From Plastoroseomonas arctica (lineage in GTDB: Bacteria > Pseudomonadota > Alphaproteobacteria > Acetobacterales > Acetobacteraceae), in NCBI RefSeq assembly GCF_018128965.1, contig NZ_JAAEDH010000006.1, positions 108,024 through 172,023 of the forward strand: a stretch of 64,000 nucleotides of DNA, read 5' to 3'. Shown one piece after another: positions 35,499 to 44,217 of the stretch; positions within the stretch are counted from its first letter, which is position 1, and each line of letters starts with the position of its first letter. Under the pieces are notes generated by a model, which saw nothing but the letters and a program-made list of their open reading frames with translations, made no database searches and was not told the origin of the DNA. Both the position numbers and the translations under genes were made by a program.

Positions 35499-36695
35499 AT
35501 GCCGCAGTTCCGCACGCTGGACGAGCTTGACCCGCGCGGGCTGCGCATCCTGCTTCGCGCCGACCTCAACCTGCCGGTCAAGGATGGCCGGATCACCGAC
35601 CGCACGCGGATCGAGCGGCTCGTGCCGACGATCAAGGAGCTGTCGGAGAAGGGCGGCCGCGTGGTGGTGTGCAGCCATTTCGACCGGCCCAAGGGCAAGG
35701 TCGTATCGGAGATGTCGCTGCGTCCGATGGTGGAGGCGCTCGCTTCGGCGCTGGGCCGGCCGGTCGGTTTCGCCGAGGACTGCATGGGGCTGGTGGCGGA
35801 GTCCGCCGTCGCGGCGCTCGCCGATGGCGACGTGCTGCTGCTGGAGAACACCCGCTTCCATCCCGGCGAGGAAGCCAATGACCCGGCCATGGCGGCGGCC
35901 CTCGCACGGCTTGCCGACGCCTATGTGAACGACGCCTTCTCCGCCGCGCACCGCGCGCATGCGAGCACCGAGGGCGTGGCGCACCTGGTCCCGAGCTACG
36001 CGGGGCGCCTGATGCAGGCGGAGCTGGAGGCGCTGGACGCGGCCCTGGGTAATCCTGCACGCCCGGTGGTCGCGATCGTGGGCGGGGCCAAGGTCAGCAC
36101 CAAGCTCGACCTGCTGGGCAATCTGTCCCGCAAGGTGGACGTGCTGGTGATCGGCGGGGCGATGGCCAACACCTTCCTCGCCGCCCAGGGCCACGCCATG
36201 GGCAAGTCGCTGCAGGAAGCGGAGATGCACGACACCGCCCTGCGCATGCTCGCCGAAGCGGCCGAGGCGCATTGCGAGGTGGTGCTGCCGGTGGACCTGG
36301 TGGTGGCCTCCGAGTTCGCGGCGCACGCGTCGTCCCGCACCGTCGGCATCGATTCCGTGCCGGAGGGCATGATGGCGCTCGACGTCGGGTCCGAGACGGT
36401 CGCGATGGTGGAGCAGCGGCTGCGTGGCGCCTCGACGGTGGTGTGGAACGGGCCGTTCGGCGCGTTCGAGATCCAGCCCTTCGACGCCGCGACGGTCGCG
36501 GTGGCGGCGACGGTGGCCGGGCTCACCACCTCGGCAGGGCTGAAATCCATCGGCGGCGGCGGCGATACCGTGGCAGCCCTCAAGCACGCGGGCGTGGTGG
36601 AGCGGATGACCTACGTGTCGTCGGCCGGCGGTGCCTTCCTTGAGTGGCTGGAAGGCAAGACGCTGCCGGGCGTGGCTGCACTCACGCGGGACTGA
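35499..36695 (+). CDS. pgk: Phosphoglycerate kinase
   Basis: 398 residues. [19 protein letters not shown] (N-terminal substrate domain), [22 protein letters not shown], and the ATP-side [13 protein letters not shown] and [13 protein letters not shown] are all present. It uses the product of gap to make ATP and 3-phosphoglycerate, or the reverse. The gene starts at ATG 35499 and completes the tkt/gap/pgk set. Confidence 0.98.
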   Translation: MPQFRTLDELDPRGLRILLRADLNLPVKDGRITDRTRIERLVPTIKELSEKGGRVVVCSHFDRPKGKVVSEMSLRPMVEALASALGRPVGFAEDCMGLVAESAVAALADGDVLLLENTRFHPGEEANDPAMAAALARLADAYVNDAFSAAHRAHASTEGVAHLVPSYAGRLMQAELEALDAALGNPARPVVAIVGGAKVSTKLDLLGNLSRKVDVLVIGGAMANTFLAAQGHAMGKSLQEAEMHDTALRMLAEAAEAHCEVVLPVDLVVASEFAAHASSRTVGIDSVPEGMMALDVGSETVAMVEQRLRGASTVVWNGPFGAFEIQPFDAATVAVAATVAGLTTSAGLKSIGGGGDTVAALKHAGVVERMTYVSSAGGAFLEWLEGKTLPGVAALTRD

Positions 36696-36772
36696 TTCAG
36701 CCGCACGCCAGCTTCGTTGCCTGTCGGGGTGGCGGTGTGGCAGTCCACCGCAATCGCCCGGAGGCAAGGTCG

Positions 36773-37165
36773 ATGCCGAATATAGCGACCATCGAGGTGA
36801 AGGCGTTCGTGCCTTCGCGGGATTTCGCGTTGTCGAAGCGCTTCTATAACGATCTGGGCTTTGCCATCGCCTGGTCGCACGACCACGTCGCGGAGGTCCG
36901 GCATGGCGAGGCGCGGTTCCTGCTGCAGAACTTCTACAATGCGGAGCACGCCGCCAACTTCATGATCCACCTTTTTGTCGCGGACCTCGACGCTTGGTGG
37001 GACCACGTGCAGCGCTAAGGCATCGCGGCCCGATACGGCGTCCACACCGCGGCGCCCACCGATCACGGGACCACGCGCGACTTCATCCTCGTCGATCCGA
37101 CCGGCGTGTTGTGGCGCATCGGCCAGAAGACCGCTCCACCACGCGACCACGCACAGGGGCCCTGA
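36773..37165 (+). pseudogene. VOC/glyoxalase-fold gene broken by an in-frame TAA
   Basis: Reading from ATG 36773 gives a glyoxalase/bleomycin-resistance-fold protein (AFVPSRDFALSKRFYNDLGF ... MIHLFVADLDAWWDHV), interrupted by TAA at 37016-37018. The same frame continues GIAARYGVHTAAPTDHG ... FILVDPTGVLWRIGQKT to a TGA at 37163-37165. That tail is the normal last third of the domain, with the strand and VDPTGVLWRIGQ. One point change explains the loss. The 82-residue product alone would lack the C-terminal metal-side strand. A GGAGG site precedes the start. Confidence 0.8.
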
Positions 37166-37177
37166 AGCCGCGTTGCG

Positions 37178-39094
37178 TTACGCGCGTGCCGGGATCGAAT
37201 CCGCCTGCCCCATCGCGGCCAGCGCCGCAGACACGATCTGCGCCGCGTTCAACCCGGCCTCGTCGTACTGCTTCATCGGGTTGTTGTGGTCGATGTAGCG
37301 GTCGGGCAGCACCATCGGCCGCATCTTCAGCCCGGTCTCCAGCAGCCCCGCCCAGGCGAGGTGCTGCATCACGAAGCTCCCAAAACCGCCGACCGAGCCT
37401 TCCTCCACCGTGATCAGCACCGCGTGCTCGCGCGCGAGGCGCTCGACGAGGACGGTGTCGAGCGGCTTAGCAAAGCGCGCATCGGCCACCGTGCAGGATA
37501 GCCCGCGCGCGGCGAGGTCCTCGGCCGCCTTGAGGCATTCGGCCAGGCGCGTGCCATAGCTCAGCAGCGCGATGGAGGTGCCTTCCTTCAGCACCCGTCC
37601 GCGCCCGACTTCCAAAGGTGTCCCGCGCGCCGGCAGAACCAGGCCCAACCCCTCACCGCGTGGGTAGCGGAAGGCCGAGGGACGGTCGTCGATCGCCGCG
37701 GCGGTGGCCACCATGTGCATCAGTTCCAGCTCATCGGCGGCCGCCATCAGCACCATGTTCGGCAGGCAGCCCAGATAGGCGACGTCGAAGCTGCCGGCAT
37801 GGGTCGCGCCATCCGCACCCACCAGCCCGGCGCGGTCCATCGCGAAGCGAACCGGCAGCTTCTGCAGCGCGACGTCATGCACCACCTGGTCATAGGCGCG
37901 CTGGAGGAAGGTGGAATAAATCGCACAGAAGGGCTTCATCCCCTCCGTCGCCATCCCGGCGGCGAAGGTCACCGCGTGCTGCTCGGCGATGCCCACGTCG
38001 AAGGTGCGCTTGGGGAAGCGCTTTCCGAAGCTGTCGAGACCGGTGCCCGAGGGCATCGCGCCGGTGATGGCGACGATGCGCTCATCCGCCTCGGCTTCCG
38101 CGATCAGCGCATTGGCGAAGACCTTGGTGTAGGAGGGCGGGCCGGGCGGGGCCTTCACCTGCTCGCCGGTGATGACGTTGAATTTCTGGACGCCGTGGTA
38201 CTTGTCGGCGGATTGCTCGGCGGGACCGTAGCCCTTGCCCTTCTGCGTCACGACATGGAGCAGGATCGGCTCGCGCTCATCGGCGTCGCGCAGGTTGCGC
38301 AGCACGGGAACCAGGCTGTCGATGCTGTGGCCGTCGATCGGGCCGACATAGTAGAAGCCCAGCTCCTCGAACAGCGCGTTGCCGGTGATGACACTGCGCG
38401 CGTATTCATCGGCGCGCTTGGCGACACGCTCCAGCGGGCGCGGGAAGCGCTTGGCCAGGCGCCCCATCATCTCGCGCATCGACAGGAAGGGGCGCGACGA
38501 AATCAACCGCGACAGGTGGTTGCTCAGCGCGCCCACGGGTGGGGCGATCGACATGTCGTTGTCGTTGAGGATGACGATCAGGCGCGACTTGCGCGCGCCG
38601 GCATTGTTCATCGCCTCATAGGCCATGCCTGCGGACATCGCGCCGTCGCCGATGACGGCGATCACGTTGCGCTCCTCGCCCTTCAGCTCCGACGCCACGG
38701 CCATGCCCAGGCCCGAGGAGATGGAGGTGGAGGAATGCGCCGCGCCAAACGGGTCGTATTCGCTCTCGCTCCGCCGCGTAAATCCCGACAGACCGCCGGG
38801 CTGGCGCAGCGTGCGGATGCGGTCCCGCCGCCCTGTCAGGATCTTGTGCGGATAGGCCTGGTGCCCGACATCCCAGATCAGCCGGTCATGCGGCGTGTCG
38901 AACACGGCATGCACCGCGACGGTGAGTTCCACGACACCGAGCGAAGCGCCCAGATGCCCGCCGGTGACGGAGACCGCGTCGATCGTCTCCGCGCGCAGCT
39001 CGTTCGCGACCTGCTTGAGCTGGTCGAGCGAGAGGTTGCGCAGATCGGCCGGCTCGCGGACCCGGTCGAGCAGGGGGGTTGCGGGACGGGTCAT
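37178..39094 (-). CDS. dxs: 1-deoxy-D-xylulose-5-phosphate synthase
   Basis: 638 residues from the ATG at 39092-39094, overlapping the ispA stop (ATGA). Thiamine-diphosphate motif [18 protein letters not shown] (149-166), [15 protein letters not shown] early, and the transketolase C-domain with [20 protein letters not shown]. It is the first committed step of the MEP isoprenoid pathway, condensing pyruvate with glyceraldehyde 3-phosphate. Adjacent ispA uses the pathway's downstream products. Confidence 0.97.
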   Translation of the reverse strand: MTRPATPLLDRVREPADLRNLSLDQLKQVANELRAETIDAVSVTGGHLGASLGVVELTVAVHAVFDTPHDRLIWDVGHQAYPHKILTGRRDRIRTLRQPGGLSGFTRRSESEYDPFGAAHSSTSISSGLGMAVASELKGEERNVIAVIGDGAMSAGMAYEAMNNAGARKSRLIVILNDNDMSIAPPVGALSNHLSRLISSRPFLSMREMMGRLAKRFPRPLERVAKRADEYARSVITGNALFEELGFYYVGPIDGHSIDSLVPVLRNLRDADEREPILLHVVTQKGKGYGPAEQSADKYHGVQKFNVITGEQVKAPPGPPSYTKVFANALIAEAEADERIVAITGAMPSGTGLDSFGKRFPKRTFDVGIAEQHAVTFAAGMATEGMKPFCAIYSTFLQRAYDQVVHDVALQKLPVRFAMDRAGLVGADGATHAGSFDVAYLGCLPNMVLMAAADELELMHMVATAAAIDDRPSAFRYPRGEGLGLVLPARGTPLEVGRGRVLKEGTSIALLSYGTRLAECLKAAEDLAARGLSCTVADARFAKPLDTVLVERLAREHAVLITVEEGSVGGFGSFVMQHLAWAGLLETGLKMRPMVLPDRYIDHNNPMKQYDEAGLNAAQIVSAALAAMGQADSIPARA

Positions 39095-39984
39095 CAATTC
39101 CTCCGCTCGATGGCGTATTGGGCGAGGGTGCGCAGCAGATCGGCGCGTTCGCCGAAGGGGGCGAGGTGGGCCTGGGCCTGGTCCACCAGGCGTTCGGCAT
39201 GGGCGCGGGCGCGCTCCAGGCCCAGGGTGCCGATCAGCGTCGCCTTGTTCAGCGCGGCATCCTTGCCGGTGGCCTTGCCGGTCTGGTCGGGCGTCGCGGT
39301 GGCATCGAGCAGGTCGTCGGCGATCTGGAAGGCGGCACCGATCTCGCGGCCATAGGCGGCGAGCGCGTGGCGCTGCGCCGAGGGCGCCTTGCCCAGGATG
39401 GCACCCGCCTCGGCGGAAAACTCGATGAGCTTGCCGGTCTTCAACAATTGCAAGCGACCGATCGCAGTTTCATCGAGGGGAGATGTGGCGAGTTCGGCCA
39501 GGATGTCCAGCATCTGCCCGCCGCACATGCCGCGCGGCCCGGCGGCGCGCGCGAGGCACCGGCACAGCTCGGCGCGGACCCAGGGGTCGGCATGGGCGTC
39601 GTCCTCGGTCATGGCGAAGAAGGCGTTGGCCTGCAGCGCGTCGCCGGCGAGGATGGCGGTCGCCTCGTCGAAGGCGATGTGCAGCGTGGGCTTGCCGCGG
39701 CGCAGCGCGTCGTCATCCATGGCCGGCAGGTCGTCATGCACGAGCGAATAGGCGTGCATCATCTCGATACCGGCCGCCACACGCAGCGCGGCGGAGCGCC
39801 CGACGCCGAACTGGCGCGCGGATTCCAGCACGAGGAAGCCGCGCAGCCGCTTGCCGCCGCCGATGGTGGCGTAGCGCATCGCCTCGAACAGCCGCGCCTC
39901 GTCGCCCTCGACAGGCGGGAGCAGCATATCCAGGGCTTCATCGATTTCCTGGGCCGCTTCGGCCATCGCTTCGGAGAGAGTCAT
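39094..39984 (-). CDS. ispA: Farnesyl diphosphate synthase-type polyprenyl synthetase
   Basis: 296 residues from the ATG at 39982-39984. First Asp-rich motif [18 protein letters not shown] (Asp84-Asp85 ... Asp90), second QIADDLLDA, and [10 protein letters not shown] for diphosphate binding. It builds C15 (FPP) from IPP and DMAPP. Overlap with dxs and proximity of xseB match the common alphaproteobacterial xseB-ispA-dxs operon. A long in-frame upstream extension is Arg-rich and overlaps xseB, so it was not used. Confidence 0.95.
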   Translation of the reverse strand: MTLSEAMAEAAQEIDEALDMLLPPVEGDEARLFEAMRYATIGGGKRLRGFLVLESARQFGVGRSAALRVAAGIEMMHAYSLVHDDLPAMDDDALRRGKPTLHIAFDEATAILAGDALQANAFFAMTEDDAHADPWVRAELCRCLARAAGPRGMCGGQMLDILAELATSPLDETAIGRLQLLKTGKLIEFSAEAGAILGKAPSAQRHALAAYGREIGAAFQIADDLLDATATPDQTGKATGKDAALNKATLIGTLGLERARAHAERLVDQAQAHLAPFGERADLLRTLAQYAIERRN

Positions 39985-39994
39985 CAGCGGCACA

Positions 39995-40240
39995 TCATTC
40001 GACGTCCCGCAGCGTGATGCCGCCCGGGCCCTCGGTGATCGCCTGCACCTTTTGCTCGGCCTCGGCGAGCTTGGTCTCGCAATGGCCTCGCAGCGCCGCA
40101 CCGCGTTCATAGGCGCGGACCGATTCCTCGAGCTTGCCCTGGCCACCCTCGAGGGTCTTCACGATGGCCTCCAACTCGGCCAGCGCCTCCTCGAAGCTGA
40201 GCCCGGCAACTTCGGCGGGCTTCGTGTCAGGCAAGGCCAT
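39995..40240 (-). CDS. xseB: Exodeoxyribonuclease VII small subunit
   Basis: 81 residues from the ATG at 40238-40240 (a TTG five codons earlier is possible). GLSFEEALAELEAIVKTLE, GKLEESVRAYERG and EAEQKVQAI are the XseB hallmarks. It joins XseA, not in this window, to degrade single-stranded DNA. It lies 10 bp before ispA in the same operon. Confidence 0.95.
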   Translation of the reverse strand: MALPDTKPAEVAGLSFEEALAELEAIVKTLEGGQGKLEESVRAYERGAALRGHCETKLAEAEQKVQAITEGPGGITLRDVE

Positions 40241-40321
40241 CTGGATCGCTTCCAATAGTGTCAGGTCTTCTTAACACGTAACCAAGCAGACACACGGCGC
40301 CGGGTCCAGAACTGCCTTGCG

Positions 40322-41251
40322 TCACGCGTCGCGCAGCGCCCGGACATGGGCGGCCGCCGAAGTGGCGAGCGCGTCGAGGTCATAGCCGCCTTCGAGCAGG
40401 CTGACGACATGGCCCTGACAATGCCGCTCCGCGATCACGCAGATTTCCGTGGTAAGCCAGGCGAAATCCTCCTCCAGCACCCGCAGCTGGGCGAGCGGAT
40501 CGCGCGCGTGGGCGTCGAAGCCAGCCGAGACGATGACCAGCCCCGGCGCGAAGGCGTCGAGCGCGGGCAGCAGATCGCGTTCCCACAGCGCCCGGAATGC
40601 CGCGCCATTGGCCCCGCCCGGCAGCGTCCCGTTCACGATGTTGCCCACCCCGGTCTCCGACACCGCCCCGGTGCCGGGGTAGAGCGGCCATTGGTGGGAG
40701 GAGATGTAGAGCAGGCTGGGATCGGCCTCGAAGCAGGCCTGGGTGCCGTTGCCGTGGTGCACGTCGAAATCCACCACCGCCACACGCGCCACCCCATGCG
40801 CCACCTGGGCGTGGCGCGCCGCGATCGCGGCGTTGGAGAACAGGCAGAACCCCATCGGCTGGCTCGGTTCGCAATGATGGCCCGGCGGGCGCACCGCGCA
40901 GAATGCGCGGCGGATGCCGCCCGCCAGCACCGCATCCACGGCTGCGACGCCGGCACCGGCGGCGCGCAGCGCGGCCTCGGCGCTGCCCGGCGACATCAAA
41001 GTGTCGGCATCCAGCGCGACGCGTTCGTCGGGCTCGGGCGTGATCCCCAGGATCGCGTCGATGTGGCGCGCGGGATGGATGAGCATGAGCTGTTCGCGCG
41101 TCGCCCGTGGCGCCTCGTCGCGCACCAAGTCGGCGAATTCCTCAGCGTCGAGGGCGGCGAGCACGGCGCGCAGGCGGTCGGGACATTCGGGATGGTAGGG
41201 ACCCGGATCATGCGCGAGGCAGGCGCGATGGGTCAGCAGCAACACGCTCAT
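40322..41251 (-). CDS. Histone deacetylase-like amidohydrolase family protein
   Basis: 309 residues, arginase/deacetylase fold. Zn site and catalytic pairs: VRPPGHHCEPSQPMGFC (twin His), VDFDVHHGNGTQ (Asp/His metal ligands), and VSAGFDAHARDPLA (last Asp ligand). HPECPDRLRAVLAAL at the N-terminus. Bacterial relatives deacetylate acetylpolyamines or small amides; no histones are involved. It sits next to xseB-ispA-dxs, as in many alphaproteobacteria, though its link to that pathway is unknown. Confidence 0.92.
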   Translation of the reverse strand: MSVLLLTHRACLAHDPGPYHPECPDRLRAVLAALDAEEFADLVRDEAPRATREQLMLIHPARHIDAILGITPEPDERVALDADTLMSPGSAEAALRAAGAGVAAVDAVLAGGIRRAFCAVRPPGHHCEPSQPMGFCLFSNAAIAARHAQVAHGVARVAVVDFDVHHGNGTQACFEADPSLLYISSHQWPLYPGTGAVSETGVGNIVNGTLPGGANGAAFRALWERDLLPALDAFAPGLVIVSAGFDAHARDPLAQLRVLEEDFAWLTTEICVIAERHCQGHVVSLLEGGYDLDALATSAAAHVRALRDA

Positions 41252-41268
41252 GGGCCGGACGTTCCCTC

Positions 41269-41517
41269 TCAGGAGGCCGAGCTTACCGGCTCCTCGCGCT
41301 TTTTCAGCACGAATCGGAACTTGCCCTGCGCTTCGCTGAACGCCACGAGAGCGTGGCCGGTCTCCCGGCTATAGGCATGGAAATCCGCGACACTGGCAGG
41401 GTCGGTCGCGAGCACGGTGAGACGGTCCCCGGCGGCCAGGCTGCGCAGCGCCTTGTTTGCCTTCAGCACCGGCAGCGGGCAGGTGAGACCTTGGACATCG
41501 AGGGTTGTATCAGCCAT
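41269..41517 (-). CDS. TusA-family sulfurtransferase
   Basis: 82 residues. The signature LDVQGLTCPLPVLKANKAL gives the persulfide-carrying Cys13, followed by the usual GDRLTVLATDPASVADF. TusA proteins relay sulfur to tRNA thiolation, molybdenum cofactor and other acceptors. No tus partner genes are nearby. It is divergent from the ROK kinase and starts at the ATG 41515-41517. Confidence 0.93.
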   Translation of the reverse strand: MADTTLDVQGLTCPLPVLKANKALRSLAAGDRLTVLATDPASVADFHAYSRETGHALVAFSEAQGKFRFVLKKREEPVSSAS

Positions 41518-41566
41518 GGCGCTATATTCCACCATGGCCGGTCCCGGCGCAAAGGAGAGGGTTGGC

Positions 41567-42457
41567 ATGCGGCTCGGCGTGGATCTCGGCGGCACGAAGA
41601 TCGAAATCGTGGCGCTGGCGAAGGATGGGTCGGTGATGCTGCGGGAACGCTGCGCGACACCCACGGGCTATGACGAGACCGTCGGGGCCATCGCCGGGCT
41701 GGTGGAAGCCGCCGAGGCGCGGCTCGGCCTGCGCGGCAGCCTTGGCCTGGGCATTCCCGGCAGCCTCAGCCCGGCGACCGGGCTGGTGCGCGGGGCGAAT
41801 TCCCAGGCGTTGAACGGCCGCCCGCTGCGCGAGGACCTCGCGCGCCGGCTGGAGCGCGCGGTGCGCATCTCCAACGACGCGAACTGCCTGGCGATGAGCG
41901 AGGCGGCCGATGGCGCGGGGGCGGGGTTCGACACCGTCTTCGCGGTCATCATCGGCACCGGCGTCGGCGGCGGCATCGTCACGCGCGGGCGCATCCTGGA
42001 CGGGCGCAACATGGTCGCCGGCGAATGGGGCCACACGCCGCTGCCCTGGGCGACCGCTGCCGAGCATCCGGGCCCGACCTGCTGGTGCGGGAAGCCGGGG
42101 TGCCTGGAGACCTGGCTCTCCGGCCCTGCGCTCGCCGCCGACGCCGATGGCCCGGGCGCGCGCGATGCCTCGGCGCTGCCGGCGCGCGCGGCGGCGGGGG
42201 ACCAGGTGGCGGCGGCGGCGCTCGCGCGGCACACGGACCGGTTGGCGCGGGCTCTGGCGATGGTGGTGAACATCCTCGACCCGGACGTGATCGTGCTCGC
42301 AGGCGGCCTGTCCAACATGGCGCATTTGTACACCGAGTTGCCGCGGCTGATGCCACGCCACGTCTTCTCCGACCACGCGGAGACGCCGGTGCTGCAAGCC
42401 ATGCATGGCGATTCGAGCGGCGTGTTCGGTGCGGCGCGCCTGTGGGATTCGGATTGA
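41567..42457 (+). CDS. ROK-family sugar kinase (N-acetylglucosamine kinase-like)
   Basis: 296 residues from ATG 41567 with AAAGGAGAGG just upstream. VDLGGTKIEIVAL (phosphate loop), NDANCLAMSEA (catalytic Asp), IGTGVGGG, and the zinc-ligand CWCGKPGCLE of ROK kinases are present. Related to NagK/fructokinase enzymes; exact sugar not determined. It opens an overlapping set with the membrane protein (TTGA) and dinB (TGATG). Confidence 0.9.
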   Translation: MRLGVDLGGTKIEIVALAKDGSVMLRERCATPTGYDETVGAIAGLVEAAEARLGLRGSLGLGIPGSLSPATGLVRGANSQALNGRPLREDLARRLERAVRISNDANCLAMSEAADGAGAGFDTVFAVIIGTGVGGGIVTRGRILDGRNMVAGEWGHTPLPWATAAEHPGPTCWCGKPGCLETWLSGPALAADADGPGARDASALPARAAAGDQVAAAALARHTDRLARALAMVVNILDPDVIVLAGGLSNMAHLYTELPRLMPRHVFSDHAETPVLQAMHGDSSGVFGAARLWDSD

Positions 42458-42840
42458 CGCGGGCGGCCCTCGCCGGCGCGGCCTATGGCCTGGTCCTGTT
42501 CGGGCTGAGCTTCGGGCTCGGCGCGCTGCGGGTGATGGTGGTCGCGCCCCGCATCGGGGTGGTCGCCGCGACGGCGCTGGAGGCGGTACCGATGCTGGCC
42601 GCGATGGCGTGGGTGGCGCCGCGCCTCGCGCATTGGCAGGCCCTACCGCCACGCGGCGCCGGTCGCATCGCGATGGGCGGCATCGCGCTCGCGCTGCTTG
42701 TGGGCGTGGAGATCGGCCTCGGCGCGGTGTTGAACGGCGCGACGCCGGATGCCTGGGTCGCCAAATTCGCCACGCCCGAGGGCATGATCTACGGCGCGCT
42801 GCTGCTCGCCTTCGCGGCCATGCCATGGCTGCGGGCGTGA
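42454..42840 (+). CDS. Small four-helix membrane protein, TTG start
   Basis: 128 residues from a TTG that overlaps the ROK stop as TTGA (42454-42457). Four hydrophobic segments: about 4-25, 33-50, 68-85 and 108-125, with the motif VVAATALEAVPMLAAMAWVAP. Family not recognised; no other start codon lies between the kinase stop and the first helix. Tight overlap with both neighbours implies it is really translated. Confidence 0.7.
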   Translation: MTRAALAGAAYGLVLFGLSFGLGALRVMVVAPRIGVVAATALEAVPMLAAMAWVAPRLAHWQALPPRGAGRIAMGGIALALLVGVEIGLGAVLNGATPDAWVAKFATPEGMIYGALLLAFAAMPWLRA

Positions 42841-44138
42841 TGGGCGCGCTCTGCCGCGACTGCTTCTGGACCGGCGCGGCCGGTGCGACCGGCGCGGCTT
42901 GTGCGACCGGCGCGACCGCCGCCGGCCCCTGCCCCGTCTGCGCCGGCCGGCGGGTGGTGCGCCATGCCGAGGTGCTGACCCTCGCCCTCGCTCATGTCGA
43001 TTGCGACGCCTTCTACGCCAGCGTCGAGAAGCGCGACCGCCCAGAACTGCTCACCCGCCCGGTCATCGTCGGCGGCGGCACGCGCGGCGTCGTCGCGGCC
43101 TGCTGCTACATCGCCCGCACCCGCGGCGTGCGCAGCGCGATGCCCATGTGGAAGGCGCTCGCCGCCTGTCCCGATGCCGAGGTGATCCGCCCCGACATCG
43201 GCAAGTACGTCCGCGAGGGCCGCCGCATCCGCGAGCTGATGGAATCCCTCACGCCCATGGTGCAGCCGCTGTCGATCGACGAGGCGGTGCTCGACCTGCG
43301 CGGCACGGAAGCGCTGCACGGCGCGCCACCGGCCGCCGTGCTCGCGCGCTTCGCCCGCCGGGTGGAGCAGGAGGTCGGCGTCACCGTCTCGGTCGGGCTC
43401 GCGGCCAACCGGCTGATGGCCAAGCTCGCCGCCGAACGCGACAAGCCGCGCGGCTTCTCCGTGATCGGCGCCGCGGAGGCCGCGGGCTGGCTCGCCCCCC
43501 AGCCGGTGGGGCTGCTGCCCGGCATCGGCCCGGCGATGGAGAAGCGCCTGGTCGGAGCCGGCTTCGCCACACTCGGGCAGCTCGCCGCGCTGGATGCGCG
43601 CGAGGCGGCCAGGCGCTTCGGCGACGAGGGCCCCGCACTCGCCGCCCGCGCCCGCGGCGAGGATGCGCGCAGCGTGGACCCGGCGCGGGGCACGAAATCG
43701 GTGAGCGCGGAGACCACCTTCGACGCCGACATGACCGATCTCGAAGCCCTCGAGCGCCCGCTGTGGCGCATGTGCGAGAAGCTGGCCCGGCGGCTGCGGG
43801 AGAAGGGGCTCTGCGCCGGCGGCGTGGTGCTGAAGCTCAAGACCGCCGCCTTCGCCTCGCGCACCCGCACCGTGCGGCTGCCGGGGGCGACGCTGCTGCC
43901 GGAGGTGATCTTCGCCGCCGCGCAAGGCCTGCTCCGGCGCGAGGCGGATGGCACCGCGTTCCGGCTCATCGGCGTCGGCGCCCAGCCGCTGCTGCCGGCC
44001 GACCGGGCCGACCAGGCGGACCTCGCCGACCCCGGCGCGCCGCGGCGGGTGGCGAAGTGGCGCGCGGTCGAGGCGCTGCGGGCGCGCTTCGGCGATGACG
44101 CGATCGGCGCGGGGCGGGGATTTCCGCCCAAGCGCTAG
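42840..44138 (+). CDS. dinB: DNA polymerase IV with N-terminal zinc-ribbon
   Basis: 432 residues from ATG 42840, overlapping the upstream stop (TGATG). Residues 1-40 form a CxxC...CxxC ribbon (Cys5, Cys8, Cys31, Cys34) before the Y-family polymerase. Catalytic VDCDAFYASVEKRD (Asp54, Asp56) and SIDEAV (Asp147, Glu148) are intact, and the little-finger domain ends near LRRE...GVGAQPLLPADRA. Alphaproteobacterial DinBs often carry this ribbon. Between the ribbon halves is a triplicated 18-bp unit. Error-prone lesion bypass; SOS control is not visible here because it is internal to an operon. Confidence 0.93.
   Translation: MGALCRDCFWTGAAGATGAACATGATAAGPCPVCAGRRVVRHAEVLTLALAHVDCDAFYASVEKRDRPELLTRPVIVGGGTRGVVAACCYIARTRGVRSAMPMWKALAACPDAEVIRPDIGKYVREGRRIRELMESLTPMVQPLSIDEAVLDLRGTEALHGAPPAAVLARFARRVEQEVGVTVSVGLAANRLMAKLAAERDKPRGFSVIGAAEAAGWLAPQPVGLLPGIGPAMEKRLVGAGFATLGQLAALDAREAARRFGDEGPALAARARGEDARSVDPARGTKSVSAETTFDADMTDLEALERPLWRMCEKLARRLREKGLCAGGVVLKLKTAAFASRTRTVRLPGATLLPEVIFAAAQGLLRREADGTAFRLIGVGAQPLLPADRADQADLADPGAPRRVAKWRAVEALRARFGDDAIGAGRGFPPKR
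42865..42918 (+). repeat. Three 18-bp tandem units inside dinB ribbon
   Basis: Units start at 42865, 42883 and 42901. They share the core GACCGGCGCG and encode six-residue repeats of the WTGAAG/ATGAAC/ATGATA type. They sit exactly between the two CxxC pairs and change the loop length in multiples of six residues. Confidence 0.65.
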
Positions 44139-44217
44139 CGGTTTGCTCGCCGGATCGTGACGAAAGAGTGACACTCCGATCACCATATCGTTGGCATCTC
44201 CTTAGAAGGTCGCTCGC

